64,000 bases of DNA from assembly GCA_030037885.1 (NCBI GenBank), contig JASHPU010000027.1:1-64000 (forward strand). The letters are read 5' to 3'. The stretch's first letter is position 1. Each line of letters starts with the position of its first letter. The DNA comes from Xanthobacteraceae bacterium. Lineage in GTDB: Bacteria > Pseudomonadota > Alphaproteobacteria > Rhizobiales > Xanthobacteraceae. Position numbers and translations under genes: made by a program. Below the pieces are notes generated by a model. The model searched no databases. It had not been told where the DNA came from and was given only the letters and a program-made list of their open reading frames with translations. This document shows, in pieces, positions 28,085 to 38,029 of the stretch.

Positions 28085-28101
28085 AGTTAGAATTTGTAAC
28101 T
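28085..28101. promoter_or_regulatory. Candidate HxlR operator
   Basis: The dyad AGTTAGAATTTGTAACT (AGTTA and TAACT arms, 7-base spacer) lies between the divergent FMN reductase and HxlR genes. It is AT-rich against a GC-rich background, as expected for a promoter with a regulator site. The binding protein is inferred from position. Confidence 0.5.
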
Positions 28102-28148
28102 AGAGCTAGGATGGTGACCGCGAGGAAACCGCGCAAGAAGGCACAGCG

Positions 28149-28547
28149 ATGAAACCTAGACACAGCCATTTGCCCGGCGACTGCCGCGCCATCGGCGATG
28201 TGCTCGCCCGGGTCGGCGACAAGTGGTCGGTGCTGGTGGTCACCCGGCTCGGCGACGGACCGAAGCGCTTCAACGAGCTCAAGCGGTCGATCGGCGGCAT
28301 CTCGCAGCGCATGCTGACCTTGACGTTGCGCGGCCTCGAGCGCGACGGTTTGGTGACGCGCACGGCGTTCCCGACCATCCCGCCGCGGGTCGATTATGCG
28401 CTCACCCCGCTCGGCCGCGATCTGTTACAGCCGGTCTCCGCGCTCGGCGCCTGGGCCATCCGCAACCAGGCGAACATCGCCCGCGCCCGGGAACGGTTCG
28501 ATGGGGCCGAGCCGACGCGGCCGGCGGCGCTCGGCGCGTCGGCATAG
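28149..28547 (+). CDS. HxlR-family transcriptional regulator
   Basis: A 132-residue winged-helix regulator of the HxlR type. It carries the characteristic entry CRAIGDVLARVGDKWSVLVV, the helix GPKRFNELKRSIGGISQRML and the wing TAFPTIPPRVDYALTPLGRD. Such regulators often respond to quinones or aldehydes and control adjacent reductases. It most likely regulates the divergent FMN reductase. Confidence 0.9.
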   Translation: MKPRHSHLPGDCRAIGDVLARVGDKWSVLVVTRLGDGPKRFNELKRSIGGISQRMLTLTLRGLERDGLVTRTAFPTIPPRVDYALTPLGRDLLQPVSALGAWAIRNQANIARARERFDGAEPTRPAALGASA

Positions 28548-28564
28548 ACAAGGCGGGTGCTCGG

Positions 28565-28579
28565 ATATACATTGTATAT
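28565..28579. promoter_or_regulatory. mazEF operator
   Basis: The palindrome ATATACATTGTATAT lies 18 bases before the mazE start. Short AT-rich TATAC/GTATA-type palindromes are the usual autoregulatory site of MazE-like antitoxins. Read as promoter/operator of the module. Confidence 0.65.
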
Positions 28580-28597
28580 TCGAAAAAGGCAGTCGCC

Positions 28598-28945
28598 ATG
28601 AAGACCAAAGTTGCGAAATGGGGCAACAGCCTTGCGGTGCGCTTGCCGAAGCCGCTCGTTGACGATCTCGGCCTGAGACCCGGCCGCGAAGTCGAGCTTC
28701 GTCAGGACGGCACGCGTTTAACGCTGGAAATGATTTCTGCCCGAGAAATCCCACGATATCGGCTGGAGGACCTTTTGGCGCAAATCAAGCCGGGGCAAAA
28801 ACCGCCGCCGTTTGAGGATTGGTCCGCGGTCGAGCCGCCTTGGCCCGACGACGACTGGAGCGACATCGCTCCGACCAATGAAGAATGGGCTGCCATGAAG
28901 CGGAAGGCGGAGATAAAAGGTGCCGAACGAAAGCGCCGCAGTTGA
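28598..28945 (+). CDS. mazE: MazE-like antitoxin
   Basis: A 115-residue AbrB/MazE-fold antitoxin. The DNA-binding N terminus is MKTKVAKWGNSLAVRLPKPL, followed by LGLRPGREVELRQDGTRLTL. The acidic, Trp/Pro-rich C-terminal tail (PPFEDWSAVEPPWPDDDWSD) would cover the toxin's active groove. It overlaps mazF by 26 bases and is preceded by an AT-rich operator palindrome. The module sits between the HxlR gene and ilvC. Confidence 0.88.
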   Translation: MKTKVAKWGNSLAVRLPKPLVDDLGLRPGREVELRQDGTRLTLEMISAREIPRYRLEDLLAQIKPGQKPPPFEDWSAVEPPWPDDDWSDIAPTNEEWAAMKRKAEIKGAERKRRS

Positions 28946-29276
28946 TGCTGGTGACATTCTTTGGATCGATTTCGGAAAGCCGGTCGGTCATGAACAGGGC
29001 GGCCGGCGGCCGGCAGTTGTCCTAACCCGGCGGGACTACAATGTGCGTTCGTCGGTTCTCCTGGTCTGCCCAATCACTCGAAAAAGCAGGAACTGGCCAT
29101 TCGAGGTTAGCCTTCCCGCTGCTGGGGGATTGAGCGGTGTCGTGCTCGTGGACCAGATCAGAGTTGTCGACCCGGTCGCGCGACCAGTCGGGCGCGGCGG
29201 AAGCTTGCCGAATGAGGTATTCGGCGAAGTAAAGGCAAAGCTGGCCGCGCTGCTCGGAATTACTGTTTCCTTCTGA
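28920..29276 (+). CDS. mazF: MazF/PemK-family endoribonuclease toxin
   Basis: A 118-residue toxin that should cleave RNA at short sequences. It shows the family pattern: [33 protein letters not shown], the catalytic region [20 protein letters not shown] and [11 protein letters not shown]. The start is GTG at 28920, within the end of mazE. No frameshift or loss is seen, so the toxin looks intact. Confidence 0.9.
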   Translation: MPNESAAVDAGDILWIDFGKPVGHEQGGRRPAVVLTRRDYNVRSSVLLVCPITRKSRNWPFEVSLPAAGGLSGVVLVDQIRVVDPVARPVGRGGSLPNEVFGEVKAKLAALLGITVSF

Positions 29277-29320
29277 TCTTTTCCAAGCTACACGCACGAT
29301 CGCAAACGGAGTGTAAGACC

Positions 29321-30340
29321 ATGCGCGTTTACTACGACCAAGACGCCGACCTGAACCTGATCAAGGGCAAGAAGGTCGCCATCATCGGCTACGGCAGCCA
29401 GGGCCATGCCCATGCGCTCAATCTGCGCGATTCCGGCGTCAAGGAGGTCGCAGTGGCGCTGCGCAAGACCTCGCAGGGCGTCAAGAAGGCCGAGGGCGAA
29501 AAGCTGCCGGTCAAGGAGGTCGCCGAGGCCGCCAGATGGGCCGACGTGATGATGATGCTCACGCCGGACGAGCTGCAGGCCGACATCTATGCCAATCAGC
29601 TGCACGGCAACATGAAAGAGGGCGCGGCCTTGATGTTCGCGCACGGGCTCAACATCCATTTCAACCTGATCGAGCCGCGCGCCGATCTCGACGTCATGAT
29701 GATCGCGCCCAAGGGGCCGGGCCACACGGTGCGCTCAGAGTATCAGCGCGGCGCCGGCGTGCCGTGCCTCTTGGCGGTCCATCGCGACGCCTCGGGCAAC
29801 GCTCACGATCTGTGCCTGTCCTACGGCGCGGCGATCGGCGGCGGCCGCGCCGGCATCATCGAGACCACGTTCCGCGAGGAATGCGAGACCGATCTGTTCG
29901 GCGAGCAGACCGTGCTGTGCGGCGGCGTGGTCGAGCTGATGAAGGCCGGCTACGACACGCTGGTGGCAGCCGGCTACGCGCCCGAAATGGCCTATTTCGA
30001 GTGCATTCACGAAATGAAGCTGATCGTCGACCTGATCTACGAGGGCGGCATCGCCAACATGAACTATTCGGTGTCGAACACCGCCGAGTACGGCGAATAC
30101 GTCTGTGGGCCGCGCGTCATCGACGACGCAACCCGCGCCGAGATGAAAAAAATCCTGGCCGACATCCAGTCTGGCAAGTTCGTCAAGGAATGGATGCTGG
30201 AGAACAAGGTCAACCAGACCTCGTTCAAGGCGATGCGGACGAAGCTCGCCACGCATCCGGCCGAGGCGGTCGGCGCCACGCTGCGCGAGATGATGCCGTG
30301 GATCAAGCAGCGCGCGCTCGTTGATCGCAGTAGGAATTGA
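29321..30340 (+). CDS. ilvC: Ketol-acid reductoisomerase
   Basis: Mg- and NADPH-dependent conversion of acetolactate to dihydroxyisovalerate, the second step of valine/leucine synthesis. It is class I, with 339 residues. The N-terminal Rossmann motif is [20 protein letters not shown]. The metal-binding helical domain has [20 protein letters not shown] and the late catalytic stretch [13 protein letters not shown]. The C terminus is [14 protein letters not shown] second copy of this C-terminal coding sequence lies 86 bases on, behind a terminator hairpin. Confidence 0.97.
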   Translation: MRVYYDQDADLNLIKGKKVAIIGYGSQGHAHALNLRDSGVKEVAVALRKTSQGVKKAEGEKLPVKEVAEAARWADVMMMLTPDELQADIYANQLHGNMKEGAALMFAHGLNIHFNLIEPRADLDVMMIAPKGPGHTVRSEYQRGAGVPCLLAVHRDASGNAHDLCLSYGAAIGGGRAGIIETTFREECETDLFGEQTVLCGGVVELMKAGYDTLVAAGYAPEMAYFECIHEMKLIVDLIYEGGIANMNYSVSNTAEYGEYVCGPRVIDDATRAEMKKILADIQSGKFVKEWMLENKVNQTSFKAMRTKLATHPAEAVGATLREMMPWIKQRALVDRSRN

Positions 30341-30363
30341 TCCACGGCATTTTGTAAGAAGAC

Positions 30364-30386
30364 GGGCTCGCGGGGCGAGCCCTTTT
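30364..30386 (+). terminator. Terminator hairpin after ilvC
   Basis: GGGCTCG (30364-30370) pairs with CGAGCCC (30376-30382) over a five-base loop, followed by four T. The hairpin lies 24 bases after the ilvC stop codon. Confidence 0.75.
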
Positions 30387-30388
30387 GG

Positions 30389-30428
30389 GATCAAACAGCG
30401 CGCGCTGGTCGACCGCTCGCGCAATTGA
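30389..30428 (+). repeat. Duplicated 3' end of ilvC
   Basis: After the terminator the sequence reads ATC AAA CAG CGC GCG CTG GTC GAC CGC TCG CGC AAT TGA, which encodes [12 protein letters not shown]-stop, exactly the last 12 residues of IlvC. The codons differ in several places from the copy now joined to ilvC (30302-30340), so this is a diverged second version, not a fresh duplication. It has no start codon of its own. Confidence 0.8.
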
Positions 30429-30535
30429 CGGAACGGACCTGCGCTGACCGGCCGTGAGACCGTCCGCAAAGCGCCCTTGATCTCGCAATTTGGCCCGCTA
30501 CACTCCTCACCCGAAATAAGCAGGGAGCACGTAAT

Positions 30536-31138
30536 ATGTCTGCCAAGCGATACCTGTTCGCTGCCGCAGCCGCGGCTTTGGCGCTCGGCCTGGTCGGCAC
30601 CAGCGCGAACGCGGCCGGTCTTTTCACGCTGGCATCGAAGACCTTCAAGGACGGCCAATTGATGCCGAAGAAGGTGTCCAACGCGAATCCGACGGGCAAA
30701 GCCCCGAACTGCGTCGGTGAGAACGTGTCGCCGGAACTGCATTGGAGCAACGTGCCGGACGGCACCAAGAGCCTGGTGCTGTTGATGTTCGATCCCGAGG
30801 GCCGCGCCCCGTTCGGCGTCAGCCACTGGGTCGCCTATGGCATCGACCCGACCAAGGTCACCGGCTTTGCCGAAGGCGCCGCCAGCAAGGATTCGGACCA
30901 ATATGTCGGCGGCAAGAGCCTGATGGGGGTCGGCCATTATTCCGGGCCGTGCACCCCGCCGGGGCAGACCGCGCATCACTACACGTTCACGCTGATCGCC
31001 ACCGATTTCGCGCCGAACGAATTGCCGCCCGGGTTGACGCGCGAGCAGGTGACCGAAAAATTCGGCTCGCCGCCGTCGCCGCACGTGAAGGGGGTGACCG
31101 GCCTGATCGGCCTGTTCGTCAATCCATACCCGAAGTAA
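30536..31138 (+). CDS. Exported YbhB/YbcL (PEBP-like) protein
   Basis: A 200-residue phosphatidylethanolamine-binding-protein-like protein of the bacterial YbhB/YbcL family. The signal peptide ends at SANAA. The ligand-site motifs are ENVSPELHWSNVPDGTKSLV, MFDPEGRAPFGVSHWVAYGI and GHYSGPCTPPGQTAHHYTFT. The cellular role of the family is unclear. It follows ilvC after about 195 bases and does not belong to that operon. Confidence 0.9.
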   Translation: MSAKRYLFAAAAAALALGLVGTSANAAGLFTLASKTFKDGQLMPKKVSNANPTGKAPNCVGENVSPELHWSNVPDGTKSLVLLMFDPEGRAPFGVSHWVAYGIDPTKVTGFAEGAASKDSDQYVGGKSLMGVGHYSGPCTPPGQTAHHYTFTLIATDFAPNELPPGLTREQVTEKFGSPPSPHVKGVTGLIGLFVNPYPK

Positions 31139-31362
31139 GCGCGGATCTCGGCAGGCTTTTGCGGTCGGCGCCGCGCGCTTGCGGCGCCGCACGCTTTTCC
31201 GCTACAAGAGGGTGCCGTCAATATCCGGGTTAACGCGGAATTCACCTTGTTCCGCGACCTTGGCGAGTAAAGGCTAAAGCGAGGGCGAAAGCCGTGTCGA
31301 CGCGCTGCGATCATGTCCGCGCGATGACCCCCGGAGCCGGTTCGGCCGCCGGCGCCGCTCTC

Positions 31363-31410
31363 ATGCCTTGTGCGATTCTTCGCGGGCTCCTGCTCCTTAG
31401 CGCCCCCTGA
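31363..31410 (+). CDS. leuL: leuA leader peptide
   Basis: A 15-codon frame MPCAILRGLLLLSAP then TGA, with five Leu and one Ile, including four consecutive Leu codons (CTC CTG CTC CTT). Its stop codon lies within the 5' arm of a terminator hairpin, and leuA starts 128 bases later. This is the classical arrangement for leucine-responsive attenuation. Confidence 0.85.
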   Translation: MPCAILRGLLLLSAP

Positions 31411-31453
31411 GGGCCGGCTGGGCCGTTGCGCGCCTGGGCACTCAGGGGTTTTT
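31404..31453 (+). terminator. leuA attenuator
   Basis: CCCCTGAG (31404-31411) pairs perfectly with CTCAGGGG (31441-31448), and five T follow. The 29-base interior can form further GGCC/GGGCC pairs. The 5' arm overlaps the end of the leader peptide gene, so a ribosome position there would decide folding. Confidence 0.8.
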
Positions 31454-31538
31454 CCTAAGCCACGGAACCCAGGAGCGCCCGAACCGCCTCCCCCCCGATC
31501 GGGAGGAAAGGCGGGCGCCAGCGAAAAGGACCAGTTTC

Positions 31539-33206
<1,668 letters not shown>

Positions 33207-33294
33207 GGCTTCCGGCCCGCCGCCGCGCCCGGCGCTTGGCATCGCGCCCGCAATGTCATAGATACGCTCGCGGTGGCCGTCGCTTACGGTTTTC

Positions 33295-33370
<76 letters not shown>

Positions 33371-33405
33371 AAGATTCCAATGAGTTAGACGCCGGTCAAA
33401 ATTTC

Positions 33406-33438
33406 ATTCTGACAACGGGGCCAGCGGCTATTCTGACA
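33406..33438. promoter_or_regulatory. Candidate integrase arm sites near attL
   Basis: The word ATTCTGACA occurs at 33406-33414 and 33430-33438, close to the attachment core and overlapping the end of the integrase gene. A third copy lies at 51870-51878 beside attR. Direct repeats on both sides of the core suit arm-type binding sites of the integrase. Binding is inferred. Confidence 0.5.
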
Positions 33439-34726
33439 AATCGGCCCTTTTCGTTCTTTCGGCCCGGCGCTTCTTCGCGACCGAGATCAGCTGCTTGCGC
33501 GTGCGCTTGGCGTAGGTCGGGAGCTGCCGCGCCGATCGATGCCGGCCGGCCGCACGCAACTCGGCATCGGTCATATCGGCGTCGGCGCCCTCGGTGAAGC
33601 CGCCGTGCCGGAACGACGTGAATGAGAGCGTGTCGCGCAGGCCTGCGGCACGAATGATCTCCTTCACAACGTCACGGAAGTACCGCAGATCGCCCTTCGG
33701 CGTAATCCATGGCTTCGGCACCTTGCCACGGCGGTGCGCATGGCCGCGCCGGAAGATCAGGCCGTCGAGCCCCACGACAGCACCGTCCTTGATCGCGTCG
33801 AGCTCCGCCATCAACTCGGGGAATAGCGGAAAGTCTTCGGGCCGCTTCTGTGTCTCATCGAACAGTGGCCACCACGCCTCCTCGCCATTCTTTGGATGTA
33901 CGACGCGCACCGCGTTCGGCCGCTCTTTCGGCCGATAGTGTGAAAGCGCAAACGAGCCGAGCAAATGCTCCTCGCGCTGCAGCCATTCCCATGTCGCGAG
34001 CGCCGCGGTGGCGATCGACTGGTAGCCGAGCAAGATCGCTTCGGTGCGGAAGGCGGCCAGTTCGTCCCAGGTCGCGGTCGGCGTCTCGCGCACCTGTTCG
34101 CCGGGACCGCGCTTTTTCAGCCCCATCTTGGCGAACGGATTGACCTCGGGGACGATCTTCTCCTGCGCGCGCTTGCCGATATTCCAGGCGCGCCGGCAAG
34201 CCGTCATTGCAGCATTGGCGAAGCGCCTGCGTTTCCGTTTGACGGTTTTGCCATGTGCATCCTGCTCCTCGACGGTGAGCAGCTTCGCGTAGGTCGCATC
34301 AACAAAACCGCGAGTGAAGTCAGCGAGCTTTTGCGAGCCGACACGCGCGCCGTTTTTCAAGACATGATCGGCGAACAGCTCTAGCCCCTGCGAATAGAGA
34401 CGCTTCGTTTTGTGGTCTAGATCGCCCCATGCCACCTCATTGCCTTTGAAGATTGTCACCAGCCAATCGAACGTCCCGACCCCTGGGCCAATTGGCACCA
34501 TATCGCTGAGGCCGCCGGTGCGCCAAGAATCGAACGCCGGCAACAAAACGTCTTCGGCGCGCCTAACTGCGGCGTCGTAGTCCATGCCGAGCGGCTCGCC
34601 CTCCACAGGACAGCCCGCGTTGCGAGCCCATGACGGCGGATTGAAAAAATAAGCCCATTGCCCGCCAGCCAGAGGCTTGCGCAGCGTGTATCGCGGCAGC
34701 GGTCTTGCGGATTTGGGCGGCTTCAT
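33428..34726 (-). CDS. int: Tyrosine-type site-specific integrase
   Basis: A 432-residue recombinase of the phage integrase family. Its N-terminal half holds the arm/core-binding region. The catalytic domain (about 215-420) includes TFRTEAILLGYQSIATAALA, a HxxR-like region TSFRHGGFTEGADAD with the catalytic Arg-His, and a late Tyr in the stretch RQLPTYAKRTRKQ. It lies next to attL with its 3' end toward the tRNA, and its start overlaps the excisionase-like gene by four bases. It should catalyse insertion and excision at tRNA-Lys. Confidence 0.9.
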   Translation of the reverse strand: MKPPKSARPLPRYTLRKPLAGGQWAYFFNPPSWARNAGCPVEGEPLGMDYDAAVRRAEDVLLPAFDSWRTGGLSDMVPIGPGVGTFDWLVTIFKGNEVAWGDLDHKTKRLYSQGLELFADHVLKNGARVGSQKLADFTRGFVDATYAKLLTVEEQDAHGKTVKRKRRRFANAAMTACRRAWNIGKRAQEKIVPEVNPFAKMGLKKRGPGEQVRETPTATWDELAAFRTEAILLGYQSIATAALATWEWLQREEHLLGSFALSHYRPKERPNAVRVVHPKNGEEAWWPLFDETQKRPEDFPLFPELMAELDAIKDGAVVGLDGLIFRRGHAHRRGKVPKPWITPKGDLRYFRDVVKEIIRAAGLRDTLSFTSFRHGGFTEGADADMTDAELRAAGRHRSARQLPTYAKRTRKQLISVAKKRRAERTKRADLSE

Positions 34727-35007
34727 ACGAGTGACCGAAGGTGCTCCTTGGCTAGTTCCCCTCCATCCTGCCGGTCCATCGCGATCGGCGCAATGTAGCG
34801 ATCGAGGTCATCACGATTCCAAATAGGCTCCCGGCTTCGGCCTTTGCCCCGGAGCGACGATGGAGCAGGGGCATCGTGGCGCACGATCGCGGCTGCAAAA
34901 TCGGCGGTATCGCGATAATCGAGATATGCCGCTGCCATGTCGGCACGCATCTGCGCCGGCCATGTGCCGGTCGGCGGATAACGGGCAGGCAGGGCGGAGC
35001 GGGTCAT
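34723..35007 (-). CDS. Excisionase-like small DNA-binding protein
   Basis: A 94-residue protein directly upstream of, and overlapping, the integrase gene (ATGA). The middle reads AAAYLDYRDTADFAAAIVRH followed by REPIWNRDDLDRYI, the layout of winged-helix excisionase/AlpA-type proteins (helix, turn, then a W-R-x-x-D-L-D-x-Y-I tail). It probably directs excision or regulates int. The call rests on pattern and position. Confidence 0.65.
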   Translation of the reverse strand: MTRSALPARYPPTGTWPAQMRADMAAAYLDYRDTADFAAAIVRHDAPAPSSLRGKGRSREPIWNRDDLDRYIAPIAMDRQDGGELAKEHLRSLV

Positions 35008-35034
35008 TCGTGCAAAACCGCTTTTTCCGGTTTT

Positions 35035-35913
35035 CTATTGTTCTTTGCTAAGGTGCTTGGCTGCCGCAGCGATTGCATCGGCGAGCGACGTGGACGCGGA
35101 GACGAAATTGGCGGCGAACGTCGCGCACTCGACCATGTTCAAATTCTCGACGAGGTTGCCTTGCTCGTCGCGCCAGTTGCCGTCCCATGCGATGCGGTCG
35201 CCGCACCAAATGCGCTCGATCAAAGTCGGGATCTTCACCTTGGGCCGCGCGAACTCGCCGCGGGGCGCTGCCGGCAGCATGCGCCTGGTCCAGGCGAAGA
35301 CCGGAATTTCATGGGCTACGGCCGCGCCGATCTCGAAAGCGATGACAGGATTGAGATGCGGCGAGCCGCGGAACGGCGTGATCTCCGCGACCACGGCGCG
35401 GCATCCGAGTATTTTGTACCACCACTTGTGCGCCATCCGGCCCACCGCCGGATCATCGATCGGCAGCCCGACCCTGACGCGCATCGCGACCGTCGTACCG
35501 GAGGGAAACAAAAAATGCTCGGACGGCCACTCGGCGACTAGGCCATGCCGATCGCAAATCTCCTCGGCGACCTCGCGCTGGCGCACCGCATCGATGCGCA
35601 GCCGCGAATTGTCGGCAAGATAAATCTTCGGCAGAGAGGCCGCGGCGATGGCATCCGGGGACATCGGCCAACGCCTGCCGGCGAAACCGCGGCTACGCCG
35701 CACAGGCTCAGCTATGATGGTCCGGCCATCCGCGCCGTCACTCTCACAGGATGCGTAAATTTGCGCACCCTCTAACACGCCATCGTCCGCCGCCGCGCCT
35801 CCGCCAATTGGCGGAGCCGTGATCTCGCCCTGGTCGCTGCCGCGGTTTCGCAGGCACGCGAGCGCACGGTCTAAGATTGCTCGCACTGACAGGCGGTTGC
35901 CGAACATCATCAT
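35035..35913 (-). CDS. Nucleoside 2-deoxyribosyltransferase-like protein
   Basis: A 292-residue protein. The first 95 residues are of unknown nature. From about 96 on it matches the nucleoside 2-deoxyribosyltransferase family: KIYLADNSRLRIDAVRQREV, then CRAVVAEITPFRGSPHLNPV and IAFEIGAAVAHEIPVFAW, with the probable nucleophile Glu194 in FEIG. The C-terminal VENLNMVECATFAANF is also typical. Such enzymes swap bases on deoxynucleosides or hydrolyse deoxynucleotides. The start ATG 35913 has GGGGAG ten bases upstream. It lies between terL and the excisionase-like gene. The 16-bp palindrome of the element lies inside its coding sequence. Confidence 0.75.
   Translation of the reverse strand: MMMFGNRLSVRAILDRALACLRNRGSDQGEITAPPIGGGAAADDGVLEGAQIYASCESDGADGRTIIAEPVRRSRGFAGRRWPMSPDAIAAASLPKIYLADNSRLRIDAVRQREVAEEICDRHGLVAEWPSEHFLFPSGTTVAMRVRVGLPIDDPAVGRMAHKWWYKILGCRAVVAEITPFRGSPHLNPVIAFEIGAAVAHEIPVFAWTRRMLPAAPRGEFARPKVKIPTLIERIWCGDRIAWDGNWRDEQGNLVENLNMVECATFAANFVSASTSLADAIAAAAKHLSKEQ
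35800..35815. repeat. Palindrome TCCGCCAATTGGCGGA, copy 1
   Basis: Perfect 16-bp palindrome (18 bp here, CTCCGCCAATTGGCGGAG) inside the deoxyribosyltransferase-like gene, where it encodes PPIGG. The same 16-mer lies at 49314 and 51845. I found no copy outside the element in this window. Confidence 0.8.
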
Positions 35914-35918
35914 CGTTT

Positions 35919-38029
35919 TCAAACTCCCCTGTTCACCTCGGCAAGCCCATCCCAATAATCGCGCCGGCGAGGAGGCGGCGGCGGCGGAGTAATCTGCGCT
36001 TGCTCCGGATTCTCCGCAGCGGTTGAAGCCGCCATTTCCGCTTCATCGGATTGCGGCGGCAAATCCTGCACATGTGCAGGGTTTGCCGCGGCCGATGCCG
36101 GCGCCGCGACCCGCGAAAGCGGATTGAATAGATCGGGTGCGATCAGGTCTTGCGGCACGCCGCGTTCACGCGCGATGCGCGCCCAATCCTCGGCGGTCAA
36201 ACCGACGAAATAGGCGTTCGCCAGGGCAGTGTTACCGATGCGGCAGTCCAAAAAATGATTGTCGCGATGCGAGCGCAGCTTCCACACCACACCTTGCGAA
36301 CGCGCCCGCGAAATTTTTCTTCGTCAAGATATTCGGATGTAAGCTGCTGAAAATAATTCTCGTCGAGGAACTGGCCGAAATGGCAGAAGCCCGGCGGGTA
36401 AATGATGGTCGAGCCGCGCGCGATCGGCTGCAGCGCGGCGTAAGTATAGAACTTCGATTTCAGCGGCCACGTGCCGATCAGCCGCAGCTTGGCGCCGCCC
36501 TTGATCTTACGGCCGCGGTAGTCGACGTCCTGGTCGCTCGCTGTGCCAAGTGGCACCTTGGCCCAGCCGTCGATGCCTTTGGTTGCTTTCGCCCCAGGAT
36601 GCCGGCGCGTCCATTCGTACACAACGTCTGTGCGATAGCCGGAATCGACGCCAATTTCGTCGAGCCGCCAGCGGTTGCCAAACCCGTCGGGCCATTCCCG
36701 CATATAGATTTTTGTGAGCTCGGCGAAGGCGCCGGCATCAACGTCGGTCGTGGCACCATCGAGATAGTCGGCGAAGAGCGTCCAGCTTTGCTGATCGGGC
36801 GCCCAAGCCACAACCTCCACATAGATGCCGCGCATTTGCACGTCGGCGAAGGCGGTGAGGAGGAGCGCACCGAGCGGAACGGTACCGGCGCTATAGTCCT
36901 CGCGCCGAGCAAACAACCGTTCATGGTCGGGCGCGTCGCCGGCGATGTCATAGGGCAAGCCGAGGGTGAGATTCCAGAAAGCTTTGAGCTGCGTTGGATC
37001 ATCGCCAGCCGCGACGTAATCATTAGCGATCTGGTCCCAGGTTGAGAATGGTGCGGAGATTTCGTCGAAATGATAGGAAGGGAATTTGCCCGGCCCCGGC
37101 GCGGTCGCTTGCCAGCGGCCGGTCAGATAAACGGCCGTCTTCTGCCACGCTTCGATCACGGCGCCGCAGCACGGTGGAACATAGTGCGCGTGATGCGGAA
37201 AGGTCTTTTCGAACTTAAGTCCCCACGTCGATTTGTCGTACGGTGAGTTCCAGCCGAACACGATGCGGGCGCGACAATGCGGACATTTGACGTGCCACCG
37301 GCGCTGATCGCCGGCCTTGAATTTTTTGTCAATCTTCGACGCGCCCTCGACCGTCGGCGTCGAGATATAGGCGCGTTTCCAGGTGCCGGATGCGACAAAC
37401 GATTTTTGCGCGCGGGCTATCAGCGTGAGCGGGTCGCCCTGGTCTTCGAGATCGTCCTCGTATTCATCAACCTCGTCACAGAGAATTTTTTTGACCGTCA
37501 GCATGCGCAGCTGCGACGGCGACGACGCGAGGAGGAGATTGAGCGCACCGCGCGGAAACTTTTTCTCGTTCGTGGTCGAGCCACGCGCCGATCGCGAGGT
37601 CTGCGGATACACCTTGCCACCGCGGCCATTCTTGCCGCCGAGCGCCTCGGTCAGCTCGATCGTTCGGCTTAGCTTTGTTGAATTGAATTTGGTTAAGGCC
37701 GCTTCGGTCGGCAGCACCACCGCTATATCGCAGGGATCGCGGTCGATCGTGTAGCCGACCGAACAGAGCAGCATGGTGGTGAAGGCCGTCTGGCCGCTTT
37801 TCATGACGGCGAGTTCATTGCAGGCCGCATCCGGGCCGAGTAGGTCAAGTGGCTCGACAATGTGCGGCGTGCGGGCCAGGTCGATCTTTTGCCCGGCATA
37901 TTCGCCGTCCGGCAGCACCATGTGTTCGGCCGCCCATGCCGACGGCGCGATCGGCGCCGCGGGCTCGAATATCGCCGCTGCAACGCCAGCGACAAGCGTG
38001 AGGAGCGAGCAGGGCAGCGCGATCTTCAC
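35919..38029 (-). pseudogene. terL: Phage terminase large subunit, frameshifted
   Basis: GpA-type DNA-packaging ATPase/nuclease. The intact first part (38029 to about 36292) has the N-terminal SAWAAEHMVLPDGEYAG, the ATPase loop AVMKSGQTAFTTMLL, the Walker B ILCDEVDEYED, a zinc ribbon (HVKCPHCRARIVFGW, PPCCGAVIEAW) and the nuclease domain. At 36282-36291 the five bases CCACA are duplicated (TGTGGTGTGG on the coding strand). This throws the frame. The proper ending WKLRSHRDNHFLDCRIGNTA continues in another frame to the stop at 35919. Removing one copy joins RKVW to KLRSH. Packaging is probably lost, unless a truncated product works. Confidence 0.85.
36282..36291. repeat. 5-bp duplication that breaks terL
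   Basis: CCACA occurs twice in tandem. It is the only change needed to explain the frame switch in the terminase gene and looks like replication slippage. Confidence 0.8.
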
